From Tetracentron sinense (Eukaryota > Streptophyta > Magnoliopsida > Trochodendrales > Trochodendraceae), in NCBI GenBank assembly GCA_015143295.1, contig CM026554.1:55178627-55242626 (forward strand): a stretch of DNA of 64,000 bases, written 5' to 3'. Both the position numbers and the translations under genes were made by a program. Below the pieces are notes generated by a model. It worked only from the letters and a program-made list of their open reading frames with translations. It was not told where the DNA came from and searched no databases. Below are positions 22,718 to 34,963 of the stretch, one piece after another. How positions within the stretch are numbered: position 1 is the first letter of the stretch; each line of letters opens with the position of its first letter.

Positions 22718-22908
22718 TATGTAACCCTTTGCGTTTGAGGGATCTAAAGAGCTCTGAGGCGGAGATTTTCAAATGATGATGCCATTAGGTGCCGAAACGA
22801 ATTGAGAGACGTGTTTTCTAGGGTCGAAGAAGAATCGAATCGCAATTGCAGTGCCACGGCCCCGAAAATAGTGGCTGTGGAAACCATCACGAGCTCTCTC
22901 GAATTCAT
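22718..22908 (-). pseudogene. dCMP deaminase first-exon relic
   Basis: On the minus strand, from ATG at 22908, it reads MNSRELVMVSTATIFGAVA, the N-terminus expected for plant deoxycytidylate deaminases. The match then moves to another frame (AIAIRFFFDP...) and later to a third (QSSLDPSNAKGYI). The expected SWDDYF continuation and a donor site are absent. The catalytic exons (HAE and PCxxC zinc motifs) were searched for by eye between here and 16868 on the minus strand and not found. A functional enzyme is unlikely from this locus. Confidence 0.7.
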
Positions 22909-22943
22909 AGAGAAACAGAGATCTTTTACTTCACTAACGAGCA

Positions 22944-23100
22944 CACCATTGGTTTGTCCGAGTGGTAGTGTGTCTCCCTCCCCTACGTAGGTACGTAGGT
23001 TCCGGGATCGAATCCCAAAAGATACAATGGTTGTCACCTGTATTATCCACCCTCAACTAAACTTCAAATGCTAGGCATTAAGCCATTAACCTAATACTTA
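22944..23100 (+). mobile_element. tRNA-derived SINE, family 1
   Basis: A box A-like GTCCGAGTGGTAGTG, then box B-like GGGATCGAATCCC, then 'tgtattatccaccctcaact.aacttcaaatg'. The tail matches the copy at 42312. No clear A-tail. Confidence 0.6.
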
Positions 23101-23175
23101 ACACTGTTAAGCGGGGTCGCCACCGCCTAACCGTATGACTTGTACAGACTAAAATATTACTAATCTATACTTCTA

Positions 23176-23982
23176 TCTACTATACTAAAACACAGTATGT
23201 CCACGTGGACACCCTCAAACCTCTATATTTTTCTTTCAAAATGATGCCACATGGCACTCCACGTTTTGCCACGTGTTAAGATGTTCTTTCTGAAACGTCC
23301 CATTGTGAAATCACGTCACTTAACTCTTAGTTCTTGAAGCCATATCATCTCCTTTTATTTGATGGGTAATGAATACGCCCACTAAAATATTAGTAACCTC
23401 CACTCATTTTTTGGAGTCCCACACACATTACAACTCTTTATCAGTAACCTCCACTCATTTTTTGGAGTCCCACACACATTACAACTCTTTATCAGTAACC
23501 TCCGCTCATTCATTTGGAGTCTCACAAACGTTACAAGTTATAACTCTTATTTCGTGAACTGTCCATTTTCTTGAAAATGGACAGTTATAAGTTATAACTA
23601 TTTGAAGTTGTAATGATCTTTATGAAGGTGTAACGGGTTCCACTCCAAGCATTATGGTTCTTCGTCCCTTAAAAATATATATTTTCCAATCCTTCTTTGC
23701 TTGAGAGATGGAGATAGGAGATTGCAATCTGTAAGGGTTGAACTTAAAAGAGAGAGAGATTATTATTATTACTATTATTATTTAGTAATTGTGTTGTGGG
23801 TGGGCGGTAGCAGAGGGTTTGATCAATGTTGGACATTCAGAACCAGTTGGACTATTCTGCTAGATGCAACGGTGATGGTGATCTTTCAATTTGTATAATC
23901 AGTGCTGGACAACAAGAGCATGCAATTAAGGGTGGGAGATGGCCTGTCACCTTCGTCACTTGGGCAAATAAGAGAACGAAGC

Positions 23983-24017
<35 letters not shown>

Positions 24018-25171
24018 GTTCTTTCAGCCATCTCTCATGATAGCACCCACAAAATCCCTCTCATATCTTCATCTCTCAACAATCATTTCCAGATAAACAA
24101 TACTCACAACACCCTTTCACGGCCCCACCATCTATCTTATGTCTGAACAAAGGGAGCTCAGTACGTTGTTTTTAAGTAAATAAATAAATAATTAGAATAT
24201 ATAGATCAAGCATACCCATCTCCAGGTAGCAATTTATAGCTATACATATTTATATATAAGGCAGCCCCATCCTCTCATTTCCACATTGGAATAACAGCCA
24301 TCTCCCTCTGTTTCTCTTCTCGGCTTCAAAAGAGCAGCCTTATCCTCTCATTATCATGTTACAACATGACAGACCCACTGAATAGATTGATGGAACGGCA
24401 GCAGCTGCATCAGCTACAACCATGCCCACTCTGTTTCATTATCAGTATTCGATTTGAGCTGTTAATTCAAAGAGCAGTAGCACGGATGGGGAGGCTGGGA
24501 ATGGGCGGGGGTAAGGATTCATTTTTGGCGTGTTATACTCATCATGGTGAATGCATGGTCCGTATGTGACCATTGGTCGTTATTTCAATTATTTTCTGAA
24601 CGCATACAAATTGTATTTCCCACTGTAATATGGTGTAACAAAGAGAGATTTATATTATGGAAATCAAAACAGATGGGAGCGTGGCAATTTCTAATGGGCC
24701 CTTTTTTGTAAAAGGGAAGGATGGGCCCTTTTAGTTCACTATTACTTGGTTATATTTGAATTTTTGTCCCTGCTTTGTTGTAATATTTATTTTAAACAAA
24801 AATACTGCATACATCATTTTTTTGGTAGTTTCTTAATTTTCGCCCAATTTGTGTGACGTTGGGTGCATATCCCTATTACTTTATTTCTGTAACTTCAACT
24901 TTTCATATTGATTTTTAGCCTCAAACTTTCAATTTGAAAGAGACATTTAGTGTTCATAATAGATATTCATGTTCTAGAAGAGTTATTTAGTTCATAAAAT
25001 TTAGGTTTTAGAGTTACATAGTGCTTAAAGGTATACAATTGATGGTTGTTTGTTCTCTAGGTGCACTGGTCATTAAAATTTAGGAGTAGTTGATTTATTT
25101 ATTTTTAATTTCTTCACTTTTTTAGTTTCATCTCAATTTTTGTCCCGTGCATTGCACGGGGTGTTTACTAG
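23176..25171 (+). mobile_element. non-autonomous Helitron 1
   Basis: Starts after A with TCTACTATACTAAAAC. It ends with the hairpin CCCGTGC-ATT-GCACGGG (25144-25160), eight bases, then CTAG followed by T. These are the hallmarks of plant Helitrons: 5' TC, subterminal hairpin, 3' CTRR, A/T target. About 2.0 kb, with no Rep/helicase. Inside are a 51-base tandem repeat, a CA microsatellite (about 23998-24017) and an ORF at 24366-24569 behind a TATA-like 'tatatataagg', whose origin is not recognised. Confidence 0.85.
23392..23540 (+). repeat. 51-bp tandem repeat, three copies
   Basis: 'agtaacctcc.ctcatt' recurs at 23392, 23443 and 23494, exactly 51 bases apart. The first two copies are almost identical and the third diverged. 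It lies inside Helitron 1. Confidence 0.85.
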
Positions 25172-25702
25172 TACTATTACTATATAGCAGATGGTATCCA
25201 CGTGACTACCTTCAAAAGCCTCTATTTGAGCTTTACATTATTGTCACGTGTCATCTATAATTTCCCTCATTAATTATTGAGTGTTGGCTCACTCACGTAA
25301 TTAGACTTCTACATCCCAATCAAACCGTTCACTTTCTCCCCCACATGTAGATACAGATCATTCTTCCTCATCTCCCTAATCCTACTTCCTCTCCTCCCTG
25401 TCTAGATACAGTTCCCAACCCTTCTTCTGCTCCTGCATGACACTTATTCTCCTTCTCATCATATATGTTTTCAGTGTTTCCTCCTCAAAGGCTAATGAAA
25501 AAGAAAGAAAGTAGATAAGAATATCCCAACATGAATAATTCATCGGAGAATAGATCCCCACGAGACTATTGACGCGGGCCTCAATGGATTGCTAAGGTAA
25601 TTACCCCAAACTCTACTGTTCTGTGTGTTTGAAACTTACTGTTTGGTTTATTCATTTTCCCCCCTGAATATCCCTAACACACATTCCATCTCTCTTTGTT
25701 TT

Positions 25703-28598
25703 TGTGATGCTCTAAACCCGCGCCTAGGGAATCAAGTTCCGAGACGTTCACCCGTTTGTCATAAACACGCAAACGGAAGACTTTACCCATAAAAAATACA
25801 GGAAATTTAAACATTTATCAGATATTTTCGAAAAAGTAATATACACTATCATCACAATAGTCATCATACAAATCATATACTTGTATTAATTACATCAAGT
25901 TTGTTTACCAAAGCAGGCGCCACTAATGCACCGGGTAAAGTCTATACAATATCCGAAAATCCGTAGATCTAATATCTACCGCTCAACAGCTCCGAGATCT
26001 ACTGACATGAAATGTTAATGAGTTATAGAGCTCAATAAAACCACAGTCCATCTATACTATTTTCCATATAATAACACTCATCAATAATGATATAATTCAG
26101 TTGCATGTTATAGTAAAATAGAATAGTATATAATAAACTGTGACCCAATGTCACTTAAGGTTACGTCACCCTAACTGAAGTTATCGACCATTCATTATTT
26201 TTCAATTATGGAGTTCATTTATGAAATGATGTTCATATTACCAAGTTATCATTTCAATCATAAATGTTTATCTTAAAGTCTCTAAATCACAACCATACAT
26301 GAAGCCGTTTAGACTCACATACATTGTTCCGCCTTTCATCCAAATACTACAAAACCTTGGGTATACCAACCCAACTACCTGGAATCCGACGATTCCATAC
26401 CGAACCCTGAATATACCGACTCAGACAAATACATCAACCCTGAGTACGCTGACCCAGACAACTTCGTATCCGAAGATTACAACAATCTAGGCATTCACCA
26501 AATAAGGATATACTTCTCCATTCAACTGACTGACAACATTTGTCGTGTATTCGTTGTCATCGCCTTGGGTATCAGTCAAGAAGGAACCATGACCAATCTG
26601 CCTACCGTCATATTCTGGCTAGTCTATGAAGGAACCTCGACATCTTTACCAATGTAGTCATCTCCTGATGTTCTACCAAGAAGGGACCCCGATAGATACT
26701 GTGCCAACATATTTTGACCCAACTAGAGAAGAACCCCGGAATATACACTATCTGATATTCAGCAATTTTAAATTCTCTAAGACTTTGATATCTCCCGACT
26801 ATTAGTCACAGAGGAATCACGAGCCTTACAGGACACCACCACTCTTGACCTAGTCAAAGAGAAACAACAAATGACCTATACAATATACCGATATCTCCTT
26901 ACTATCAGTCACGGAGGAACCACAGGCCATGTAGGACACCGCCACTCTTGAACTAGTTAAAGAAGAATCACAAACTATACTTAATCCTGGTTAGGCTTTT
27001 TTAACCACGAGACTAATCCCAGTTAACTCAAGTCTTGCTTGATTAACTACAACAGTTGAGCATCACACCCGTGAACCAAGTTCAATAACATATCGTCCCG
27101 TTATGGAACATTTTAAGGTCAATGGATGTCTCCATCGCCTTATACGACATTCAGATAGACTTTTCGACACCCAAGGGTGATGATACAACCTACCGGGGAC
27201 CTGATCCAGGCTTTCTAAAGGTTCACCTGAAGTCCACACATCATCACAATCCAAAAATACAAGTCTGGGCACTGGCGATCGATTGTTAGTGCTGGACGAT
27301 CGATCGCCCAAACATTTGCATGTAGGCGATCGATCGTCCATACAAGGTGATCGATCGCCCATTGTACAGTGAGCCTAAATCCGGGATTTTTACACCCTAT
27401 AGACCGAGGGCTACACCCCTCTACTCATTTTTTTACGCACATCTACGCTTCCATACATCATCCACGAGGTTTCCAATCCTTTTTTATCCACGTCAAACAA
27501 AAACATACATTCCACATAACTTAAAATAGGGAATAAAGAAAGGATTTTACCTCCCTACACGGATTCCGAGACGACTGAGAAGAAATGGACACTGTCAACG
27601 CGCTCAGAAAAGCGATAAACCCCAAGGTAGAGCGTCTCTCTCTAACTCGCACTTTCTCTCTCTAACTTTTTTTTTCTCTTTACACGCCAACCGAGAGACC
27701 GGGGAAGAAATCGGATGCCGCCAATGCGTCGGGAGTGTCGAAATACTCCAAGGTAGCTTCCCTCTCTTCTTCTCTCTTCTTTCTCTCTCCTCTCTCTCTC
27801 TCTCTCTAGAAAGTGGAGTTCGGCAGCACCCTAATACCGTGAGTAAAAATGGCAGAATGAGAGTCTGGCTCCTCTTATATAGGCCAAGGTCATGGGGTGA
27901 AATCATTTGCAAAACACATGACTATTAATGGTGTGGAGAGTTGATCGGGTCAACTCGTTTGACTAGTTGACTATTTTCTTGATTTTTTCCGCGCATATGA
28001 CTTTCGAAACCCCACTGAATGACCTCTGATTTTGAAGAAACTTCAGGTGACCGAACTTTAGATAGTCCAATACCCGTTGTAGAAATTTCGGGGAATATTT
28101 CTGAGTTTTTACTGTAAAAAGTAAATTCGGAATAAAACTGTAAAACCCACTAATTTCTTGATTTCGGACACAAAACATGCTGCCGATTCTTCATTTGAGA
28201 TGATGAACTGCCTAAACAATAGACATTCATCCACAGGGTCTACCGACACCCAATGGTATAAGTTTCGCGGATTTCTATTAGAATTCCCAACAAATATTGA
28301 GTCCTAACTGAATTCCAGAAAATCTGTAATTTCTTGGTTTTCTCTATTTTCTTGCATTTAAGACCCACACGGTCTCGCAAATCGATATACGACGGAATTG
28401 GAACGACGGGTGTTCGTCCAGATAGTCGACCCGTATACTATGTACGATTTTTGAAGAAAAACACTAAAGTTTTATCGATACAATCCAATCCCGGACAAAA
28501 CTCAGTTTTCACTAATTTAACCAACACTTAACTAATTAACCTCAGTTAAAAACCCATAAACGCATAATTTTATTATATTAAAATTATAGGCCGTTACA
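25703..28598 (-). mobile_element. solo LTR, 2,896 bp, inside Helitron 2
   Basis: The plus-strand left end is TGTGATGC; the right end GCCGTTACA is the inverse of TGTAACGGC. Flanks GTTTT (25698-25702) and GTTTC (28599-28603) match 4 of 5. A TATA box on the minus strand (TATATAAG, plus 27874-27881) sets the orientation. No second LTR or pol domain. CT-rich tracts at 27635-27810 are probable leader sequence. Minus ORFs 27604-27912 and 27063-27362 are not credible genes. Confidence 0.75.
27268..27362. repeat. cluster of GATCGATC palindromes
   Basis: Four units of the core GCGATCGAT/GATCGATCG(C) in both orientations within about 95 bases, spaced 20-30 bases, inside the transcribed part of the minus-strand LTR. 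They can pair as hairpins. Confidence 0.7.
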
Positions 28599-30246
28599 GT
28601 TTCAGTCAACGAAGACCTGTTGGTGCGATTTAATCAACCTCGAGACACGATTCCTATATGCCTAGGTTTGAAGTTGAACTTGCCGAGAGACTGCCATGGC
28701 TTCCTCTTAGTTGGTGGTGATGATGGTCAGGCGATTTCTGGCTTATTTTGTTTTAGTTAAAAATCTTTATTCTATTGCGGGTGATGGATGATACGCATGA
28801 CTCAAGAGGTGGAATTTGCAGCTACTGCTCAAATCTTAATCGAAAAATCTGAGCAACTATCTATGCTGGAGAATAAGATAAATAACCTGTTGAAGCAAAT
28901 GGAGATGTCTAGCTAGCCCATTATAATTTTTTGTTCATTGTTTAGACAGGGCTTGCTTTGATTGTATGGTTAGATTTGGTCAAGAAGGATTTGTTTATGT
29001 TTTGTTGTGCTCAAATATGATCTTATTGCCATGAAGATAATTCTCACCTTCATTTCATGATTATTTGTTGTTTGTACGAAACTATCAAAATATTCGTTAT
29101 ACTCCCAACTAATCTTTATTTAATTTCTCTTTTACCTAACTAATTAATTTGTGACTATACTTTTAGTAGGGAAAATGGTGATTTAGAATTAAAAGATGAG
29201 GAATGCTAGCCCTCCTCTCTGTCAGCCCATGCTCCTGGTCTTCTGCCAATTGGGACGATTTCGATGGACATCATAGTAATTTTATCTTATCATTTTGTTT
29301 TCATCTCCTTTTATCATATGGATGTAGCTTTGATTGGTAAAATGATTTTATAAATTTTTGATTGACTCTTCATAAATCATTACGGTTGAATTATGGCACC
29401 TTAGCGGTTACCTTCTGTGGTTGTGTGTGTTTAGGGTGTTACATTAGCACTTACCAAAAGAAAGAGAAAAAATCTGATATGGCAACATGAACAGTCCTTC
29501 TCCTTCCATGTGTTGTAGAAAATTGATAAAATCCAAGTGTAAGTCTTTTGACATCTAATTGGCAATTCAAACAATTTTATTTGATTTTGATATATCCCGC
29601 GGCAACTGTTGTTTCTACCACTTTATTGGACATCGCAATAACATATTAGAGGCCACCCATTTATTATTTTATGGTAAACATATATTAATTTTATTGAAGA
29701 AGAGTTTCATTTTCTGTATGAATAAATTATGTCTTAACTAATTATAATGACATTTAAATTATGTTTTATTTAAATTTTTTTTGGTAATGATTCCACTAAA
29801 AAATTAGTTACCATTATATTATTTTGTTACAAAGTTTGAAACCGTATGAACCCACTACTATTTGGTATTTATTAGGATTCTCCAAAAATAGCTTCCATTA
29901 CTTTAAGTTTTATCTATATTATATACTAAATAAATATATTTGTCCACTCTCTCTATTATATCAATTCGGCACTAATTTTTTTTTATAGTTTTTATCTCTT
30001 TTATTTACTCCTGTGCATAACACGGGTCTTCGCTAGTATTAATAAATAATGATTAAGCAAGGCACAAAATTTTCAGCTTGATAGGTGAAAACAACATCCT
30101 AGCGACCTCTAACTGTGGTGTGGACAACTTCTGATCCATTCAAGTAAACAAAATTTTTAAATGATGAATTTATGATTTATGTACGCACTAAGCTCTAAGG
30201 TAATAAGGTAAAGTAGTAACACTTATCACTATCACATTAAGAGTAA

Positions 30247-30790
30247 GGGGTAGTTAGAAACAGTGAGCCCCTCATATTTTTTTCATAGTTGCCCTCACCC
30301 CCCCCCCCCCCCAAAAAAAAATTTGTCTTATATAATATAATGGCCCTCTACAATCTTTTTGTCATATATATAGTGGGGCCCCAATGGAGTCTGGTTATAC
30401 CCTTGAGGTTCGCACATGTCCCTAGTGACACCTTTAACTATGGTTAAAATTTACGCACTCTTAGGGTTCACCTATTTATCCTTGTTTTTTAGAAAAAAAA
30501 AATTAAATTTTTTTAACCTTAGGAGTTAGTGAATTTTAACTAGGGTTCGAAAAGAAATTTGTTTTATTTTGAAAAAAAAAACAAGGATAGGTGGATGAAT
30601 CTTAACCCCAGTTAAGAGATATTATTAATAAGGGCACATGGTGATCAAGGGCATTACCGAGAAAAAAAAATCTCAAAATAAAAAAACTACAAAAAAAAAG
30701 GGGCGTAACCCACAAGTTCCATACCCTCAAATCCTACATGTATTTTGCCCCCCCCCCCCCCCGGATGAAAAATTCTTGGCTTTGCCCCTG
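30247..30790. mobile_element. hAT-like element, second copy of the 21274 family
   Basis: Shares long stretches with 21274-21882: 'ttaaccttaggagttagtga' followed by 'attttaactagggtt', and 'ggccc...gtcatatata'. The right end CTTGGCTTTGCCCCTG matches the GGCTCCGCCCCTG-type end. The left end (AGGGGTAGTTAG) is decayed and no duplication is clear. It contains a foldback module at about 30410-30650 and C-runs. Confidence 0.65.
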
Positions 30791-31429
30791 GTAACTGTAG
30801 ACCCGGAATTTTAACCCCCACTCCCGATCAGGATTGAACCCGAGGAGAAATAGTGCTAAAATTGCATAAAAGAGAGAGTTGTCACTCATTTATATTGTGA
30901 GGGAAAATAGGGTCCCTTAAAAGGTTGGATAAGACTTTGGTCTGGAAATAAAGTTCAAGGTAAGAATTCATTTGAGTTAGAGGAAGATATTAGGCACCCC
31001 TAAACTCCCACCCGGAGATGGTTACCTACTCCTCAAGTCTGAATTAAAGTAGGGGAAACTATAAGAAAAACTTGTATTGCATATATATGCTTGATAAATA
31101 TTGTGTGAACAATAATGTACATATTTAAAATAAGCGGGGACAGGATAGGAGCTCTATCCTAGGTGAGCTGAATCCGATCAGGGTTGCCTACGTATCCACT
31201 GTTAATAGAATCAAGCCACACGTAGTTCCAGAGGGTAGTTAATGGTTTGATTTGATTTGTTTGGATTGTGGATGTTTGATAGGCTGAGATTTGTCTTTAG
31301 ATGTTAATGTGTATTTGAATGGCTTAAACTCATATTCAGGAGCGTTTGAGTCTTTTAAGCTCTTGCCGGGAAGCATCTAGATAATTTTAGCTCATGTCAA
31401 GAAGCATTGGGTTGGGTTATGGTATGATA

Positions 31430-31895
31430 GGATTTGAACTAGGATTTGAAACGAGGTTTGGACAAAGGTTCGACTAGATGGGTAGGGTTTGAACCAGAGT
31501 TTGAATCGAGGTTCAGATAGGGGTTCGGCTAGGTCGATAGGGTTTAGGAGATTTAGCTAGGGTTAAGCTAGGATTTAGCTAGATTTGAATCGGGATTTGG
31601 ACAGAGGATTGACTAGGCTAGACTAGATTTGATATGAGATATGGGCAGGGGTTCTACTAAGTAAGACTATATTTGATTTGAGATTTAGGCAGGGTTGACT
31701 AGGTGGTTGACTAGGTAAGGCTATATTTAATCTGGGATTTAGGCAGGGGTTTGACTAGGTAAGGCTATATTTGATTTGGGATTTAGGTAAGGGTTCGACT
31801 AGGTAAGACTATATTAATTTGGACTGAGATTTAGGCAGCTGTTCGACTAGGTAAGGCTATATTTGGACTGAGATTTAGGTAGGAGTTCGATTAGG
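31430..31895 (+). repeat. degenerate ~45-bp tandem repeat
   Basis: Repeats of 'gactaggtaaggctatattt' plus 'gatttaggcaggggttc' in about five good copies from 31640 on, with older diverged units upstream. Confidence 0.75.
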
Positions 31896-32267
31896 GGCAA
31901 GGCAAACAGTCAAATAATTTAAAAACAACTTTAAAAGTAATTTAAACTATTAAAAGACAAAGCAAGACAGAGTCTTTTTAGAAAAGTTACTTTCTGGAAA
32001 ATCTGAAAAGATTTCTAAAAAGGGGTCCCGGAATCGACCATTCGCAATCGACTTTCTTAAGAAAGGTTTTGAAGAAGAAAAGGGAGAGACAGGAGAGTGA
32101 ATGAGTAAAAAATGAATAAGAGAATGTGAATATTTATAAGTTTTGAAAAGAGATATTCCAAGGAATATTTCTTAAGATATTCTAAGAAATATCCTAAAGA
32201 ATATTCTTAGGATATTCCAAGGAATTTTTTTTATAAAAAAATATTTTTTTTATTTTTTGGCGGTGCA

Positions 32268-32414
32268 TAGTGCTGTATTCGGGCTGGGCTTGACCGGGCT
32301 TTACCAAGCCTGGCTCGGCTTGAATAAGTTTGATCGAGACCCGAAGCCCGGCTTGGCCCGAAATCATGTTTGATTGTGTGGCCCGAAGCTCGCCCCGAAA
32401 GAAAAAAAAAATTT

Positions 32415-32492
<78 letters not shown>

Positions 32493-32653
32493 ATTTTTAT
32501 TTTTTTTTCATAAAATTTGAGTCGAGCTAAACCTCAATCGAGCCGGGCCGTACAAGGGTTGGCTTAAGCTTGGCTTGAATTAGCTTTCGGGCCGGGCCAA
32601 GACTGGCCAAGCCGAGTCACACTATCGAGCCGATCGAGCTTTGTGCAACCCTA
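32268..32653. mobile_element. hAT-like MITE, 8-bp duplication, with AT microsatellite
   Basis: Flanked by GCGGTGCA (32260-32267) and GCGGCGCA (32654-32661), differing by one transition. Ends TAGTGCTGTAT and GTGCAACCCTA are inverses with changes. GC-rich arms ('ggcttggcccga', 'gggccgggcc') surround an (AT)n tract of about 58 bases at 32431-32488. Nested in the LTR-like repeat. Confidence 0.7.
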
Positions 32654-33349
32654 GCGGCGCACATTGCTTTCCGGTTTGCCGAAAATCTGTTTTATCGTTT
32701 TAAGTCCGATTTGAGCCCAGAAACAGCCGAAATTGAACTGATAGAATCCAGAAAAATATTTTTGATAAAATGTCACTTTTTCAGAACTTTTTAGGGTCAT
32801 TTTGAACTTCAGGGGCAATTTGGTTATTTTTTACTGTTTTTAGCTTGATTTGATCTAAAAAATAGTTTAAATTAAAAAAAAAATTGTAAAATTATTTTGA
32901 ATAAAATGACAACTTTTAGCACTTATCCAATGGTATTTTGGTCATTTTTATCTCAGGGGCATTTTGGTCATCTTTTTACCTCAAAGGCGTTTTTGAAAAT
33001 CGAAGCACAATAAAGAGGGTTTTTTAAAGGGTTTTTAAAGGTATGTAAAGAGACTATGTGGTATAAAATTGGGGTGTTTACAGTTGTCCCACTTTTTCGG
33101 AGGGTGCGGGCACGTGAACGACAAAGGCTGATGACGTTTCAATTGTGCACGCATGTGTGGAAAACCTGAGAAAAGACAGAAGAGAAAGTGAATTTCTATT
33201 TAGACTGCGTGCCCTAGGTTGGATGACTGAAGGGTGACGACTGAAAGGGTGTGTTTATGTCAAGTCGACAATTGCTGTGGATTGGGAAAGTGATGGTGTA
33301 TAAAGCTTTTTGCTAATCGATCACACGACCGAATAACGGGGTGCATGAT

Positions 33350-34230
33350 ATAAGTGGGTAAGATGCAAATGAATGATGATTGTTGCAAAAATATGACTTT
33401 ACAAGAGGCCGCAATTGATGATCAGTCAGACAACCGTTTCAGTTACTACTTGAATAATGAACAAGTAATGCAATGCAGTGCGGTAAAGTGCGCAAGACTG
33501 GCTTCACAAGAGGCCGCAACTGATGATCAATCAATCAACCAACCGTGTCAATTACTCATTTAAGATTGAGCAAGTAATGTAGTACAGTGAAGTGTACAAA
33601 ACTGACTTCACAAGAGGCCGCAACTATGGTTGATCAGACAACTGTGTCAATTACTCCTTTAAGAGTGAACAAGTAATATCGTGCAGTGAAGTGTACAAGA
33701 CTGGTTTCACAAGAGGCCACAACTGATGGTCGATCAGACAACCGACTCCTTTAAGAGTGAGCAAGTAATGCAGTATAGTGAAGTGTACAAGATTAGCTTC
33801 ACAAGAGGCCGCAACTGATGGTCGCCGCAACTAATGGTCGATCAGACAACCGTGTTAGTTACTCCTTTAAGAGTGAGCAAGTAATGCAATGCAGTGAAGT
33901 GTATAAGACTGACTTCACAAGAGACCGCAACTGATGGTCGATTAGACAACCGTGTCAGTTACTCATTTAAGAGTGAGCAAGTAATGTCGTGCAGTGAAGT
34001 GTACAAGACTGGCTTCACAAGAGGCCGTAACTAATAGTCGATCAGACAATCGTGTCAGTTACTCCTTTAAGAGTGAGCAAATAATACAGTGTAGTGCGGT
34101 GAAATATGCATGTGTGGTGAAAGATGCAAATGAGTAAATGTTGGTTACACAACCAGCTTCACGAGAGGCCGCAACTGAAGGTCGATCAGACAATCGTTCA
34201 ATGACTCCTTCAAAAAAAATGAGTAAGATG
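33350..34230. repeat. ~100-bp satellite array, about eight units
   Basis: 'ttcacaagaggccgcaactg' (with variants) occurs at about 33399, 33502, 33607, 33706, 33798, 33914, 34014 and 34158. Each unit also has 'gatcagacaaccgtgtcagtt', 'actcctttaagagtgagcaa' and 'gtaatgcagtgcagtgaagt'. ORFs at 33354-33563 (+) and 34059-34256 (-) come from the repeat. Confidence 0.85.
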
Positions 34231-34955
34231 CAATTAGTACTCCTTAGAGCTATCAACGAGCAAACATAAGTCTGATTATTGATTATAAGGCCAAGTGAGC
34301 GAATTATATTAAAATAATAGTTGATAATTGAGAAAGGCTAAGTTAATCCTGATTAGAAGTATAGAGGCTTACAATTCAAGGCCCAAGCATGTCCAATTGT
34401 TTATTTGGGACTTTGGGAGCTCGAGCCGCGTCAAGACACAAGCCTTTCTAAAGGCTTTGGAACTCTTTTCAAATAAACAAAACACAATAAACAAAACACA
34501 CTGAAAATGAATTTTAAGGAGCCACCAAAGACTCCTTGGAAAAGAGTCTTTGGTCAAAAATCTGACCAGAACTCTTTTCAAATAAACAAAACACAAGAAA
34601 AATGACTTGAAAGAGCAAACACAAGCCCGGAGAAGTCTGACCCAAAGTCCATTTAAGCAATCTGACCATTGATCCTGGTTGATCTTCATCAAGAGATCTT
34701 CCTTGAGTTGACCTAAGCCATCGCCATTCAGTTGTTGATCATGAGTGATCTAGATAAAAGGATATTTCTAGATCTGATTTGAGTGATCCGATCTAAGCTT
34801 GTGCTCAAATTCAATCTAGGTCGTCTGATGTGGACACTTGATCCCAAAGAGAGTAGCACATGGGTGGTGCAGGCCCATGATTGTCTATCATGAGGAATGG
34901 GATAAACCATGGGGTAAGTGACCTTGCATGGCCTGGGCCTTTATGGCTTCCACAC
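34231..34955. other. possible decayed LTR fragment
   Basis: Phrases such as 'cacttgatcccaaagagagtagc', 'tgcaggcccatgat' and, beyond the hAT insertion, 'ttttatagagaga' recall the solo LTR at 18231. Borders are not visible. Confidence 0.3.
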
Positions 34956-34963
34956 ACCTTAGT

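Larger units (their letters stand above)
25172..30036 (+). mobile_element. non-autonomous Helitron 2, interrupted by a solo LTR
   Basis: Begins at the T after the CTAG of Helitron 1. Its first 100 bases (TACTATTACTATATAGCAG ... ATCCACGTG ... CCTCTATTT) parallel the Helitron 1 start. It ends with a hairpin CCTGTG...CACGGG (about 30011-30026), then CTAG (30033-30036) and T. Removing the LTR at 25703-28598 leaves about 2.0 kb, the same size as Helitron 1. No helicase coding is seen. Confidence 0.75.
30796..33082. mobile_element. LTR-like repeat (TGTAGACCC...GGTGTTTACA)
   Basis: Begins TGTAGACCCGG and ends GGGGTGTTTACA, an inverse-like TG...CA pair. No target duplication (GTAAC versus GTTGT), primer-binding site or coding domain is seen, so it may be an end of a large non-autonomous LTR element. 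It contains a 45-bp tandem repeat and a nested hAT element. Confidence 0.5.

Noticed and set aside
22950..23010. Functional tRNA gene from box A/box B match
   Set aside because: No cloverleaf or acceptor stem can be drawn and the tail matches another SINE copy at 42312.
33350..34230. CRISPR-like repeat array
   Set aside because: Units are adjacent tandem copies without unique spacers, in a plant nuclear setting; it is a satellite.
33354..34256. ORFs in the satellite array
   Set aside because: Their codons follow the repeat unit; the reading frame is accidental.
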